Source of the DNA: Propionivibrio sp.
GTDB taxonomy: Bacteria; Pseudomonadota; Gammaproteobacteria; Burkholderiales; Rhodocyclaceae
Reading direction: 5' to 3'
Assembly: GCF_029255185.1 (NCBI RefSeq)
Contig: NZ_JAPUVO010000134.1
Span: forward strand, 1 to 52,258
DNA: 52,258 nt
Part shown: positions 35,984 to 44,357 of the stretch, piece after piece
Layout of the letters: each line of letters starts with the position of its first letter
Position numbering within the stretch: the first letter of the stretch is position 1
The notes under the pieces: model-generated
The model's input: only the letters and a program-made list of their open reading frames with translations
Told to the model about the DNA's origin: nothing
The model's database searches: none
Position numbers and translations under genes: made by a program

Positions 35984-38716
35984 CTATGCAGAGAACCGGC
36001 CCGTCAAGGCCGAAATGGTCGCGTTATGGGCAACTGCATCATGGGGCACCAGCAGGTATTTCCATGGCTTGCCTCCCTGTGCCTGTGAGTACTCGCTGGC
36101 ATTCTTGCACCACGTTACCGTCGCGTCGGCCTTTGCCTTCACATCCGCGTTATCCATGTCCTTGGCGGCTTTGGTTTCAATGATCAGATTGTGTTCGGCG
36201 GTCGCCGCTACGAAGTCCGGCACGTACTCGGGCTGATTGGCACCGGAACGATAATAGATATTGAACTGCCCTGCCACTGGCCGGAACCAGCGTTGGGCAT
36301 CGCGTTCCAGAACACCGGCCAACACGCGCTCGGTATCAGAATGAAACTTCTGAACCGGGTACGCGCATCTGGAAAAGCCGCCATAGACATACTGCGCGAT
36401 CTTGCCCTTCTCGGCGGGGGCTTGATGCAGCGGCAAAATATCGCCCTCGGCGGTGAAGGCGCAGGGCTTGAGCGGCGTAAAGCCCTGGCTGATGACGACC
36501 TCGGATTCCGAATGATCCTCGAAGTAGTGGTGCGCCATTTGCAGATGAATGTTTTCTGCGATGTTCTTGCCGTAGTTGCCAAGGATGTTGTGCAATTCCT
36601 CATCCGTTGCCAGGTAGGACTTGAAGTGCTCAACCGCCTGCCCGGACAACTCGTAGATCAGCTCGGCGTGCTCATCGTAAGAGACGTCGTCGTAGTTGAT
36701 TAGCTCGCGGACAAGGTAATCCTCCAACCGTGTTTCCAGCACAGCGGACGACTCACCGTAGAGAATCTGCTTGCCGGATTTTAGACCTTGCCCAAGCAGC
36801 GCCATGTCCTGCGGCTGGAAATTCATCTTCGATACGTCGAGCTTGAATGCCTTGTAGCCGCTCTTCATCGGGCCTTTCGGGACAACCGAAATACGCGGGA
36901 TATCGATGGTGTGCTCGACCAGAATCGCCACCGTTTTCTGCACCACCTCAGCGAACGGCAAAGGGGGCGTAGCCAGCAAATCCCCTTGTTTTGGCAACAT
37001 CCGTTCCTGTACGCGCTGGGTAATTTGCTGCTGGATGTCGGCCTGCGCCAGCGATGCGCTGCTCGGAACAAGGCATTGCCCGCCTTGCTTCTCCCGGCTG
37101 ATTTCGGCGATCACATCCATGGCGATTTGGGCAATCTGCCGTTCTTCACCGGTGTGCAGCACAATCGTCGGAGCCGAAGTCCCGTATTGCGCACCATTGG
37201 CCCCGGCGCTGGGCAATTGCGAGGTGCCCGAAGTGACTGTGCCCAGCATGGCGTTTGCCGTGGGCTGCACCGCAATGCTCTTCAACCTGCTACCACTGCC
37301 GGTATCCGGCGTAAGCACCAGCGCCTGCATGCGGATCGGCGAATCACCGCGACCGGCCTCGTCGATAACTTCCTGAAACTTGTCGTGGGCGATGATGTTC
37401 AGACGATCCACCACGTCGACGCCGGTCTTGCGGCCGTAGGGCAAACGCAGGCCGCGACCGATGGACTGTTCGATCAGCGTGCGGGCGTTGGCGGCGCGTA
37501 GCGGAACGATGGTGTACAGGTTGGTTACGTCCCAGCCTTCTTTCAGCATGTTGACGTGGATCACAATCTCGGTCGGTTCGTCGTAGCTCTCCACCGCCAG
37601 CAAGCGCCGGATCATTTCCTCTTCTTCGGCACCGGAACGGCTCGAATCGACCTGAATAACCTTGCCCTTGTAACGGCCAGCGAAGAACTCGTTGGATTCA
37701 ATCGTTGCCATCAACTGGGCCGCGTGCGTGGTGTCGCGGGCAATCACCAGCATGAAGGGCTTCACCAGCTTTTCTCCGCTCTGCTGCGCGTAGGTCAGTA
37801 AATGGACCTTGGTTTCCTCATGCACGCGCACGCCGTCTTGCAGCTTGATGGTCTCCAGCGCACCGGCACTATGGGCGCTCGGGTCGAAGTCTTGCTGGGT
37901 GACAACGGCCGGCTCCTTGACGAAACCATCCTCGATGGCACGCGCCAGCGGGTAATCCATCACCACGTTCTTGAACGGCGTCGTCTTGCCGCCGGTACCC
38001 TCAACGAAGGGCGTGGCCGTCAGTTCAAGGCCCAGCAAGGGGCGCAACTCGTTCAGCGACCGAATACCCGCACTCGCCCGGTAACGGTGCGACTCGTCCA
38101 TGATGAGGACCAGATCGTCCAGCCCGGCCAGATACTCGAAGTAGCTTTGCCCAAGGTACTCCGACAGGCGCTTGATCTTCGGCGACTTGCCGCCGCGTAC
38201 CTCGGAATTGATCTTCGAGATATTGAAGATATTGACCTCGATGCCGCCCAGCAGGCTCAGGCTGCCGCGTTGCTCGTAGTTGTCGCCGGTAATCACCTCG
38301 GGCGGCGTGCTGGCGAATTCGGCGATGCCCTTGAATACGTACTTGGGCGAGTTCGGCGAGAAGTCGCCGATCAGCTTGTCGTAGATGGTCAGGTTCGGTG
38401 CCAGCACGAAAAAATGCTTGTAGCCGTAGGCCGCATGCAGGTAGCTGATGAACGCCCCCATCAGACGCGTCTTGCCGACGCCGGTGGCCAGCGCGAAACA
38501 CAGGGACGGGAAGTCGCGCTCGAAGTCGGCCAGCGTCGGAAACTGGCCGGTCAGCGCGTCCTGCATCGCCTTCAATTCTTCCGGCGACCGCGCTTTCGCG
38601 TCGCGCAACGCGGGCACCTGATCGCCCGCCCAATGCAAGCGGCGCAGACTTTCGGCTTGTGGCTCGCGCAGACTCAGGCGACCGCTGACCGAGCGAACGA
38701 TGTTTTCCAGACTCAT
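35984..38716 (-). CDS. Type III-like restriction endonuclease subunit (Res), BPTD_3080-like
   Basis: 910 residues. Superfamily 2 helicase core: Walker A ATGVGKTRLMGA (residues 79-84), the DEAH-like MDESHRYRA (207-210), TATP (233-236), and motif VI EQSIGRGLRLPYG. The C-terminus has a PD-(D/E)XK nuclease signature PDF...IIETK (about 833-849). It would translocate and cut DNA that lacks protection by Mod. The N-terminal start overlaps the small 61-residue gene by 4 nt. It is the last gene of the mod-zeta-small-res run. The name BPTD_3080 family is from memory, not from a search. Confidence 0.88.
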   Translation of the reverse strand: MSLENIVRSVSGRLSLREPQAESLRRLHWAGDQVPALRDAKARSPEELKAMQDALTGQFPTLADFERDFPSLCFALATGVGKTRLMGAFISYLHAAYGYKHFFVLAPNLTIYDKLIGDFSPNSPKYVFKGIAEFASTPPEVITGDNYEQRGSLSLLGGIEVNIFNISKINSEVRGGKSPKIKRLSEYLGQSYFEYLAGLDDLVLIMDESHRYRASAGIRSLNELRPLLGLELTATPFVEGTGGKTTPFKNVVMDYPLARAIEDGFVKEPAVVTQQDFDPSAHSAGALETIKLQDGVRVHEETKVHLLTYAQQSGEKLVKPFMLVIARDTTHAAQLMATIESNEFFAGRYKGKVIQVDSSRSGAEEEEMIRRLLAVESYDEPTEIVIHVNMLKEGWDVTNLYTIVPLRAANARTLIEQSIGRGLRLPYGRKTGVDVVDRLNIIAHDKFQEVIDEAGRGDSPIRMQALVLTPDTGSGSRLKSIAVQPTANAMLGTVTSGTSQLPSAGANGAQYGTSAPTIVLHTGEERQIAQIAMDVIAEISREKQGGQCLVPSSASLAQADIQQQITQRVQERMLPKQGDLLATPPLPFAEVVQKTVAILVEHTIDIPRISVVPKGPMKSGYKAFKLDVSKMNFQPQDMALLGQGLKSGKQILYGESSAVLETRLEDYLVRELINYDDVSYDEHAELIYELSGQAVEHFKSYLATDEELHNILGNYGKNIAENIHLQMAHHYFEDHSESEVVISQGFTPLKPCAFTAEGDILPLHQAPAEKGKIAQYVYGGFSRCAYPVQKFHSDTERVLAGVLERDAQRWFRPVAGQFNIYYRSGANQPEYVPDFVAATAEHNLIIETKAAKDMDNADVKAKADATVTWCKNASEYSQAQGGKPWKYLLVPHDAVAHNATISALTGRFSA

Positions 38717-38898
38717 GCGCCCGCCTTTTTGCGGAGGTCATCCGCCGTTACCCGGACAATTTTCTTCCCTTGCACCACGACAATTGCCGTATCGGTCTGC
38801 ACCGCTGCCTTGCGTGCCATCGCTGCCGCCCGTTTCATGGCCGCCATCGAGGTCACGAGGTCTTGGTCCTTTGCCTTGCCGAGTTCATGCCGGGTCAT
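38713..38898 (-). CDS. Small protein, candidate antitoxin of the zeta-like toxin (61 aa)
   Basis: 61 residues starting ATG at 38898, sharing its A with the zeta stop (TAATG). The sequence begins MTRHELGKAKDQDLVTSM and continues with Ala/Arg-rich MKRAAAMARKAAVQ, then TAIVVVQGKKIVRVTADDLRKKAGA. The last part reads like a small beta hairpin plus helix. It ends with an ATGA overlap into res. Its position immediately after a zeta-like kinase suggests an antitoxin, but it has no motif that proves this and does not resemble epsilon. If it is the antitoxin, the order toxin then antitoxin is reversed relative to epsilon-zeta. Confidence 0.65.
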   Translation of the reverse strand: MTRHELGKAKDQDLVTSMAAMKRAAAMARKAAVQTDTAIVVVQGKKIVRVTADDLRKKAGA

Positions 38899-39413
38899 TA
38901 TCGTTCTCCCCATTCAATCATTACGGGTTCGTCGCCCGAGTTGTCGTACAGCGCCCAGGCATCCACCGCCGCACGGTAGTCACGCTCAAAGTTGGCCTTG
39001 CCGGCAGCAAAGCGCCGCCGAATCACCGGTTCCGGGATGTTGTGTCCGCCCTGCTGCACCCGCTCGGCCACGCGGGCAATCGCCACTTCGGCGGAGGGCA
39101 GGCCAAGAAAAAACAGGCTGACGTGATAACCGGCCTGCTGCCATTCGCGGATATGGCGCAGATACGCCACGCCCGAAAGCGTGGTTTCAAAGGCGAAACT
39201 CTCGCCCTTGGCCGCGCAAGCCGCAATCTCCTGCAACATCAAACGCCCCGCCTTCACTGCCGCCGACTCCGGCGCAAACGGCGACAAACCGGCGGCAATC
39301 AGATCGGCGTTGATGAAGTGCGGGCACTGCGCCTCTTCAGGCAGGAAAGCACGGGCGAAGGTGGTTTTCCCCGCCCCATTCGGACCAGCGATGATGATGA
39401 TTTTTTTGCTCAT
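38898..39413 (-). CDS. Zeta-toxin-like P-loop kinase
   Basis: 171 residues from ATG 39413 (AAAGGGG upstream); an upstream TTG at 39434 is less likely. The P-loop GPNGAGKTTFARAFLPEEAQ begins near residue 9, then FINADLIAAGLSPF, AAKGESFAFETTLSG, and the lid RVAERVQQGGHNIPEPVIRRRF. These are characteristic of the zeta toxin family. Proven zeta toxins phosphorylate UDP-N-acetyl-sugars and block cell-wall synthesis; related proteins of this subtype have no demonstrated target. It lies between mod and res, coupled to the small gene by TAATG. Confidence 0.82.
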   Translation of the reverse strand: MSKKIIIIAGPNGAGKTTFARAFLPEEAQCPHFINADLIAAGLSPFAPESAAVKAGRLMLQEIAACAAKGESFAFETTLSGVAYLRHIREWQQAGYHVSLFFLGLPSAEVAIARVAERVQQGGHNIPEPVIRRRFAAGKANFERDYRAAVDAWALYDNSGDEPVMIEWGER

Positions 39414-39433
39414 CACCGCCCCTTTACCCGGCA

Positions 39434-39458
39434 AACTTGTAAGAATGGCTTACAAGTT
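39434..39458 (-). promoter_or_regulatory. Perfect inverted repeat in front of the zeta gene (operator or hairpin)
   Basis: AACTTGTAAG (39434-39443) and CTTACAAGTT (39449-39458) are exact inverted copies separated by AATGG. The repeat lies 20 nt before the zeta ATG, in the 94-nt gap after mod. It could bind a dimeric repressor (for example a toxin-antitoxin autoregulator) or fold in mRNA to restrain zeta translation. Basis: seen directly; role inferred. Confidence 0.6.
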
Positions 39459-39507
39459 GCGTCTTCCGTTTGGTAGAGCAGAACCTCCCCGGCTGGCTGA
39501 ATATCGC

Positions 39508-41190
39508 TCATTCGTCGCCCCCGTCAAAGAGGCCCGCTTGACCAGCGTCGACCGATTTTGCGCTTTTGCGTCCACTTGATGCAGGCGCAGCCGCAGTTAC
39601 AGCCAGTTCGGGCGGAGACGCCATCGGCAGATTTTCGACGTTCAGGCTGTAATCGTCGTGACCCCACTCGCAGCGGGACAAGACCATCTTGGGAATCTTC
39701 TTTACGGTGAGGTTCGGGAAGCGGTTGGCATCACCCCGGAAGGCTGAACAGCAGACTAGCAGGCTGCGCTCTTCGCCGACTTCCTCGCTCAAGGCTTGCA
39801 ACTGTTCTGGCATTAGGCTTTGCGTAGTGACGTAGATGAAATCGTTCTCGGTGCTTTTGCCGTGTTGCCAGTAGTGCGCGTCGCTGGGCGCGTAGGTGAA
39901 GCCCTCCAGCTTGCAGATCGCCGCCGCCAGCATTTCGGCGTTGTAGTCCTTGTTGATGATCCACTGGCCCCAGCGGTCTTGCTGCAACAGGCTGGGCGCG
40001 AGGCAGTAGTAGCGGAAGCCGCCGCCACCTTTCCAGTTCACTGCTTGGCTGATGCCACCTTGGTCGTCACCGTCGATGACTTTTTTCAGGCGCGGAATGA
40101 TGTGCGTATGGCAGTGCTCGCCCAACTCGATCATGATCCAGCGGCGACCCATTTTGTGGGCGACAGCGCCGGTGGTGCCGGAACCGGCGAAGGAGTCGAG
40201 GACGAGGTCGCTGGGGTTCGTAGCAATGTGAATAATTCGTTGCAACAATCGTTCAGGCTTCGGGGTATCAAACGCCTTTTCCTTACCAAATAGCTCGTGC
40301 ATTTCTTTTTTTGCTTCGTCGGTATGCCCTGCCTCTTCGTGAGGCCACCAAGTATTTGGAACGATAGCTGCAGCATCTTTAAGGTACTGCTTGAACGAAG
40401 GAACACCGTCTCCAGACTTCCCGAAATACGCCAAACCTGTTTCAACAATTTCAAGCCATTGATCCTCCGTTCGAGACCAGCATCGGCCTGGGGGCGGCAG
40501 CCTGACCTTGCCCGTCGGGGTCGTGATCGGATAAGTAAGATTTGGCCGCAAGTTTGGCGCGTCCCAAGGAATAGCTCGCCACGGACCGTTCATGTCCTTG
40601 TCAAGATTCTTGTATTGCCCAGCTTGCTCTTCGGTACGAGTAAGCCTATTTCTGATCTTTTTCCATTTATCTGGATTTTGTGCGTACACCAGGATCGAGT
40701 TGTGCGAAAGAGACAAGCTAGCGTCATTCGATCTGGAGTACCTGTTCTGCCACACAACATTGGCTACGAAAGTCCGCCGTCCAAATACCTCGTCACATAG
40801 CACCTTGAGGTAATGCGCCTCGTTGTCATCAATGGTGATCCACAGAGAACCGTCTTCGGACAACAGGCGCCGAATGATCTCCAGCCGATCCCGAATCAGT
40901 GACAACCAGATCGAATGCTCGACGCCGTCGTCGTAGTGGGTGAACGCACTACCTGTGTTGTACGGCGGATCAATGAATACGCACTTCACCTTGCCGGCGT
41001 AGTCCTGCTCCAAAGCCTTCAATGCCAATAGGTTGTCACCAAAGATCAGCTGGTTATCGAAAAGGTCAGTGCTGGTGACACGGTGTTTCGCGTGATAACT
41101 CATCGAAGGATCGCCCAACAAAATGCGTGGCTCCACCTTCGGCCTCACATCTTTGCCAATCCAGGTGAGTTCGAGTTTTTGTTTTTTCAT
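39508..41190 (-). CDS. Type III-like DNA methyltransferase (Mod), adenine-specific, beta class
   Basis: 560 residues. The catalytic motif IV IDPPYNTGSA is at 74-77 and the SAM-binding motif I DSFAGSGTTGAVA at 334-340; that order, IV before I, is the beta class. The middle part (about 150-310) is the target-recognition region and has few family motifs. The C-terminus is Ala/Ser-rich, ending AGQAGLFDGGDE. It would protect an asymmetric site. The methylated sequence cannot be read. It lies 44 nt after the OLD gene on the same strand and before the zeta-small-res genes. Confidence 0.92.
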   Translation of the reverse strand: MKKQKLELTWIGKDVRPKVEPRILLGDPSMSYHAKHRVTSTDLFDNQLIFGDNLLALKALEQDYAGKVKCVFIDPPYNTGSAFTHYDDGVEHSIWLSLIRDRLEIIRRLLSEDGSLWITIDDNEAHYLKVLCDEVFGRRTFVANVVWQNRYSRSNDASLSLSHNSILVYAQNPDKWKKIRNRLTRTEEQAGQYKNLDKDMNGPWRAIPWDAPNLRPNLTYPITTPTGKVRLPPPGRCWSRTEDQWLEIVETGLAYFGKSGDGVPSFKQYLKDAAAIVPNTWWPHEEAGHTDEAKKEMHELFGKEKAFDTPKPERLLQRIIHIATNPSDLVLDSFAGSGTTGAVAHKMGRRWIMIELGEHCHTHIIPRLKKVIDGDDQGGISQAVNWKGGGGFRYYCLAPSLLQQDRWGQWIINKDYNAEMLAAAICKLEGFTYAPSDAHYWQHGKSTENDFIYVTTQSLMPEQLQALSEEVGEERSLLVCCSAFRGDANRFPNLTVKKIPKMVLSRCEWGHDDYSLNVENLPMASPPELAVTAAAPASSGRKSAKSVDAGQAGLFDGGDE

Positions 41191-41234
41191 GCTGTCTGTC
41201 CCTTGCCGCTATACCCTGCACGTATGGCCATCCA

Positions 41235-42983
41235 TCACAACACCACCGGCTTGGCGCGCTTTGCGACTGCGACAATCGCATCAAGTTTCTCGACCACTTC
41301 TTGATCGATTTGGTGTTTCGATAAAAAGCCCGCAAGCAGGTGATAATCGCGCTTACGGAAGGACAATGGCAGGCCGATCTCCTTGAAGAAAAGCCTAAAA
41401 ACGCGGTCAAAGACTTCGTCTGTGGCTTTTACATCTGACGACCAGGGTGATTTTTCGTCTATCTCCAGAAGGTGTGTGACTTCGGCAATGGCTTTTTCCA
41501 TTGCCTGCTGGCGTATTGTACGGTCGGTAACGCCAAAGAGGTCATCTGCCACATCATGGACAGCCCACGCATACAGTACCTCTTGAGCACAGAAATAATT
41601 CTCGATTTCCCGCTTTGCCCACATAACTTCATTCAGATTTTCGTTGGGCTGAAGCGTACGGTCGAGGCGGTCAAATATGGCAATACCAACCAAGTCGCTC
41701 TTGGCTTCGCGCAGCCCATTAAAGTGATCACGAGATTTTTGCGGCAAGTTGGTTGTGACATAGTGAACAAACGGCATTTCCAGACAGTCTTGAGCAGGGT
41801 GCCCCAAAATTCTGGCGAACGCCTTGAGAACCGCCAGGTCCGTTGAGTCTTCGACATACAACACCCAGCCCGTCTCTTCCGCCTGATAGTATTGATCCCA
41901 GCCCAAGTCCGTCAGGGCTTTCATGACTTGGCTGCCACGGTCATTCAACAAATGTGGTTTGCCAACAAATGCTACTACCATGCCGCGATTTGCCGCTTCA
42001 GCAAGGACAACTTCAGAATGACTGGCAGCGATGATTTGTGAACCTTTCGTGTCAGCAAGATCATTGATCAGTTGATAAGTTTGGCGTTGGCGCAATACCT
42101 CAAGATGGGCATCGGGTTCATCGAGCAATAGCACGGTGCGTGGATTGGCATAGAGGTGTGCAAGAATCAGCAAGGTTTGCTGCAAACCCCTGCCCGAGGA
42201 TGAAATGTCAAGACGAGCACCCGACTTTTCCTCGTACTGCATGACAATCTCACTACGTTCAGCGATGAACTTCGGGTTGAGCAATTTCACCCCGAACAGG
42301 CGAGACAACTGCTCCGCGACCTCGACCCAATCATTAGACGGCCTGGTATTTTCCTCGCCTGGCCAACACACCCGGTAACACAAATTTCGCAGTACTTGCG
42401 CCGTCTGGCCTTGACCGATCAAGACACCAATTTCTCCTGGCTGCTTTATGAATTCTCGGTCAGTTAATCCAGACATTGGTGGCAGCAAGGCCACCTTTAC
42501 CCTTGTCGCCAATTCGGGAATTGCCATACGCTCCGGCTGGCTGGCATCGTCAAGCCTGAGCGGGCGACAATAGAAAGACTCCTCGTTTGCATAATCGAAC
42601 TCAAGCCCGCATGTCCAGGCTCGGTCGTCACTGATGCCCTCGACCAAGATGTCAACGCGAATGTTCTGCGTCTTTTGCTTTCCTTCCCGCCGTTCCAAAT
42701 TTCGGACATGCAGGTCGCGCCAGAGAAGATTAGCCGTCGGGACGGGAAGCGCCACCAAATCACGCCGGTTAATTGCCACGCCTTGGCGCTGAAGCGCGGT
42801 TGGTTTCCCCTGGCGTTTTTCCGTCCAGCGACGTAACCCCAACTCCCATAGGGCAAGCGCCTGGAGTGCGGTAGTCTTCCCGGAGTTATTTGGGCCAATG
42901 AGCACAACCGATTTACCCAGATCAACTTCTGCGTCTTCAAACCGTTTGAAGTTCTTTATAGTTAATTTAGTTAACATTCCCAT
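41235..42983 (-). CDS. OLD-family ATP-dependent nuclease (AAA ATPase plus Toprim)
   Basis: 582 residues. SMC-like ABC ATPase start LTIKNFKRFEDAEVDLGKSV and Walker A IGPNNSGKTTALQ (30-38). The signature-like LDISSSGRGLQQTLLILAHL and the Walker B region TVLLLDEPDAHLEVLRQ follow. The Toprim half has YVEDSTDLAVLKAFARILG and GIAIFDRLDRTL. This is OLD (overcoming lysogenization defect) layout, class 1 because no UvrD-like helicase is adjacent. OLD proteins act in phage defence. The ATG at 42983 overlaps the end of the small ORF before it by 17 nt. Confidence 0.9.
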   Translation of the reverse strand: MGMLTKLTIKNFKRFEDAEVDLGKSVVLIGPNNSGKTTALQALALWELGLRRWTEKRQGKPTALQRQGVAINRRDLVALPVPTANLLWRDLHVRNLERREGKQKTQNIRVDILVEGISDDRAWTCGLEFDYANEESFYCRPLRLDDASQPERMAIPELATRVKVALLPPMSGLTDREFIKQPGEIGVLIGQGQTAQVLRNLCYRVCWPGEENTRPSNDWVEVAEQLSRLFGVKLLNPKFIAERSEIVMQYEEKSGARLDISSSGRGLQQTLLILAHLYANPRTVLLLDEPDAHLEVLRQRQTYQLINDLADTKGSQIIAASHSEVVLAEAANRGMVVAFVGKPHLLNDRGSQVMKALTDLGWDQYYQAEETGWVLYVEDSTDLAVLKAFARILGHPAQDCLEMPFVHYVTTNLPQKSRDHFNGLREAKSDLVGIAIFDRLDRTLQPNENLNEVMWAKREIENYFCAQEVLYAWAVHDVADDLFGVTDRTIRQQAMEKAIAEVTHLLEIDEKSPWSSDVKATDEVFDRVFRLFFKEIGLPLSFRKRDYHLLAGFLSKHQIDQEVVEKLDAIVAVAKRAKPVVL

Positions 42984-43119
42984 CCCCTTCGTTACTTAAG
43001 ACAAGCAAACTCAACACCTCAATTTGCTTCCGTGTTGCTTCGATCAGAGGCGCTGCGAGCGATTCCGTAAGTCGGATTTCGGTCTTGCAGTTCGGGCCGG
43101 TGATGGGGGGGTCGGTCAT
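42967..43119 (-). CDS. Small ORF between dinD and the OLD gene (50 aa)
   Basis: A 50-residue reading frame starting at ATG 43119 with AAAGGATGAGAC just upstream. Its end overlaps the start of the OLD gene by 17 nt. The sequence begins MTDPPITGPNCKTEIRLTES and continues LAAPLIEATRKQIEVLSLLV. It overlaps, in another frame, the last part of the dinD frame. The good ribosome site and the tight coupling to OLD suggest a real gene or leader peptide, but nothing identifies a function. It could also be chance. Confidence 0.45.
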   Translation of the reverse strand: MTDPPITGPNCKTEIRLTESLAAPLIEATRKQIEVLSLLVLSNEGDGNVN

Positions 43120-43939
43120 GTCTCATCCTTTTTTGGTTTTGTTGCCGCTTTTCCACTTCCTTGATGTGCTCTGCCGGCGGAATCTGCTCGGGCGGGGTGC
43201 CGCCGATGCGCTTGATGGCGTCGCGGACTTCCTTGCCGACCTGCTCGTGGGTCTGGATCGCTTGTGACTGATTGCGAATCCCGTCGCGTGCGAGCTTGTC
43301 TCGCGTTTGGGTCATGCGGAACTGATTGGCGGCCAGTTCGGTGGCGTTCATCCGGTCCAGCAGGTTGTCTTTTTCGGGGATGGCTTTGCGCGCCTTGATG
43401 GCTGCGCCGCCCAAACCACCGTACAAGCCTTTGTATCCGGCATCATGGAACACGCCGAACATCTTGCTTTGGACGCCAGCGTCTTGCGCCGCGCCGGAAA
43501 GGGCCTTGAATTCCTCGCTGGTTTGCTTACGCAGTTCCAGCCGTTCCATGTCGGCAGCAGCCTGGTCGCCAAGCTCTTGCCGGCGGGCCTGAATAGCGAA
43601 GTATTTCTGGGCGTTGGCGATTTCCGGTTTGCGGGGGTCGCCGTTCTGGGCAATGAGGTAACAGGCGAAGCGGGAGAGGTGATAATCCTCCACGACTTGA
43701 ACCGCCCCTTTGCCGCCTGTGATCGGTTTGCCGGCGCCGGCAAAGTGATGCTCGGCACTGTTTCCAGAGGTTTCGCAGGAAGTCATAGCCCGCTTGACGG
43801 CATCCTCAAACCGACGCCACTGGCTATATCCGAGCATGGGCTGCAAGTCGCGAGCGCTCCAGTATTCGGCGCCATGCTCGTTGCTTTGCTTGAGTTCCTC
43901 AAAGGTTTTTACGCCACTTACTGGTAATTGTTTGTCCAT
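43019..43939 (-). CDS. dinD: DNA-damage-inducible protein D-like (DinD)
   Basis: 306 residues; E. coli DinD is about 270. N-terminal SGVKTFEELKQSNEHGAEYW, then ARDLQPMLGYSQWRRFEDAVKRAM (a Bro-N-like segment) and HFAGAGKPITGGKGA, QDYHLSRFACYLIAQNGD-like DYHLSRFACYLIAQNGDPRK, EIANAQKYFAIQARRQE, and the helical C-terminal half with MNATELAANQFRMTQTRDKL. In E. coli DinD inhibits RecA strand exchange and is SOS-induced. The last 36 residues after KEVEKR (rich in R, P, H) look odd and overlap the small ORF, suggesting a shifted end. It begins inside the stop of the broken helicase gene (TGATG). Confidence 0.9.
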   Translation of the reverse strand: MDKQLPVSGVKTFEELKQSNEHGAEYWSARDLQPMLGYSQWRRFEDAVKRAMTSCETSGNSAEHHFAGAGKPITGGKGAVQVVEDYHLSRFACYLIAQNGDPRKPEIANAQKYFAIQARRQELGDQAAADMERLELRKQTSEEFKALSGAAQDAGVQSKMFGVFHDAGYKGLYGGLGGAAIKARKAIPEKDNLLDRMNATELAANQFRMTQTRDKLARDGIRNQSQAIQTHEQVGKEVRDAIKRIGGTPPEQIPPAEHIKEVEKRQQNQKRMRHDRPPHHRPELQDRNPTYGIARSASDRSNTEAN

Positions 43940-44357
43940 CAAACGACCTCCCATTCCGCGGAAAACAGCCGGCTTGTAGCGATTTGCTGTTTCAGTTGTG
44001 TTTCAAGTTCATCGATCAGGCTATCCCGACGCCTTTGAATTTCGTCCTGCCGGGTAAATAGCTCACGGCGCTTACGGTCGCGCTGAGCTTCAATGTCTCG
44101 CTGCTCCTTCTGGGCTTGCAGCTTGTCGGCGAGCGTTGCGGCACCCTTGCTCTTGGTTCGGGCTTCTTTGTAAGGCTGCGCGATTCCAGGTCAGTAATGA
44201 TGCGGGCTTTTTGCTGGTCGATTTCTTGCTGCAAAGGGGCGGGAATTGCCACATTTGCTGCTGCAAAATACAGCCCATCCGGTTGCGCAGGATCGCCATC
44301 GACACGCAGTAACGTTTCGGCATAGCCGGACAAGTCTTGGTCATTCGGCATACCCAT
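43939..44357 (-). pseudogene. Broken C-terminal fragment, probably of a DEAD/SNF2-type helicase
   Basis: Two reading frames join one protein-like sequence. From ATG 44357 the first frame reads GMPNDQDLSGYAETLLRVDG down to DQQKARIITDLESR near 44180. It then turns to nonsense. In another frame the sequence goes on from AQPYKEARTKSKGAATLADK through QRDIEAQRDRKRRELFTRQD and EIQRRRDSLIDELETQLKQQ to a TGA at 43939 that overlaps the dinD ATG. The second part resembles the helical tail of defence-island SNF2/DEAD helicases as I recall them. A frameshift or internal deletion near 44165-44185 explains both. The N-terminal helicase core is absent. Translational coupling on both sides remains. Confidence 0.6.

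Noticed and set aside
37802-39121. Long open frame (439 codons) antisense to res, the small gene and the start of zeta
   Set aside because: It spans three real genes on the opposite strand, which have clear motifs; it reads as a shadow.
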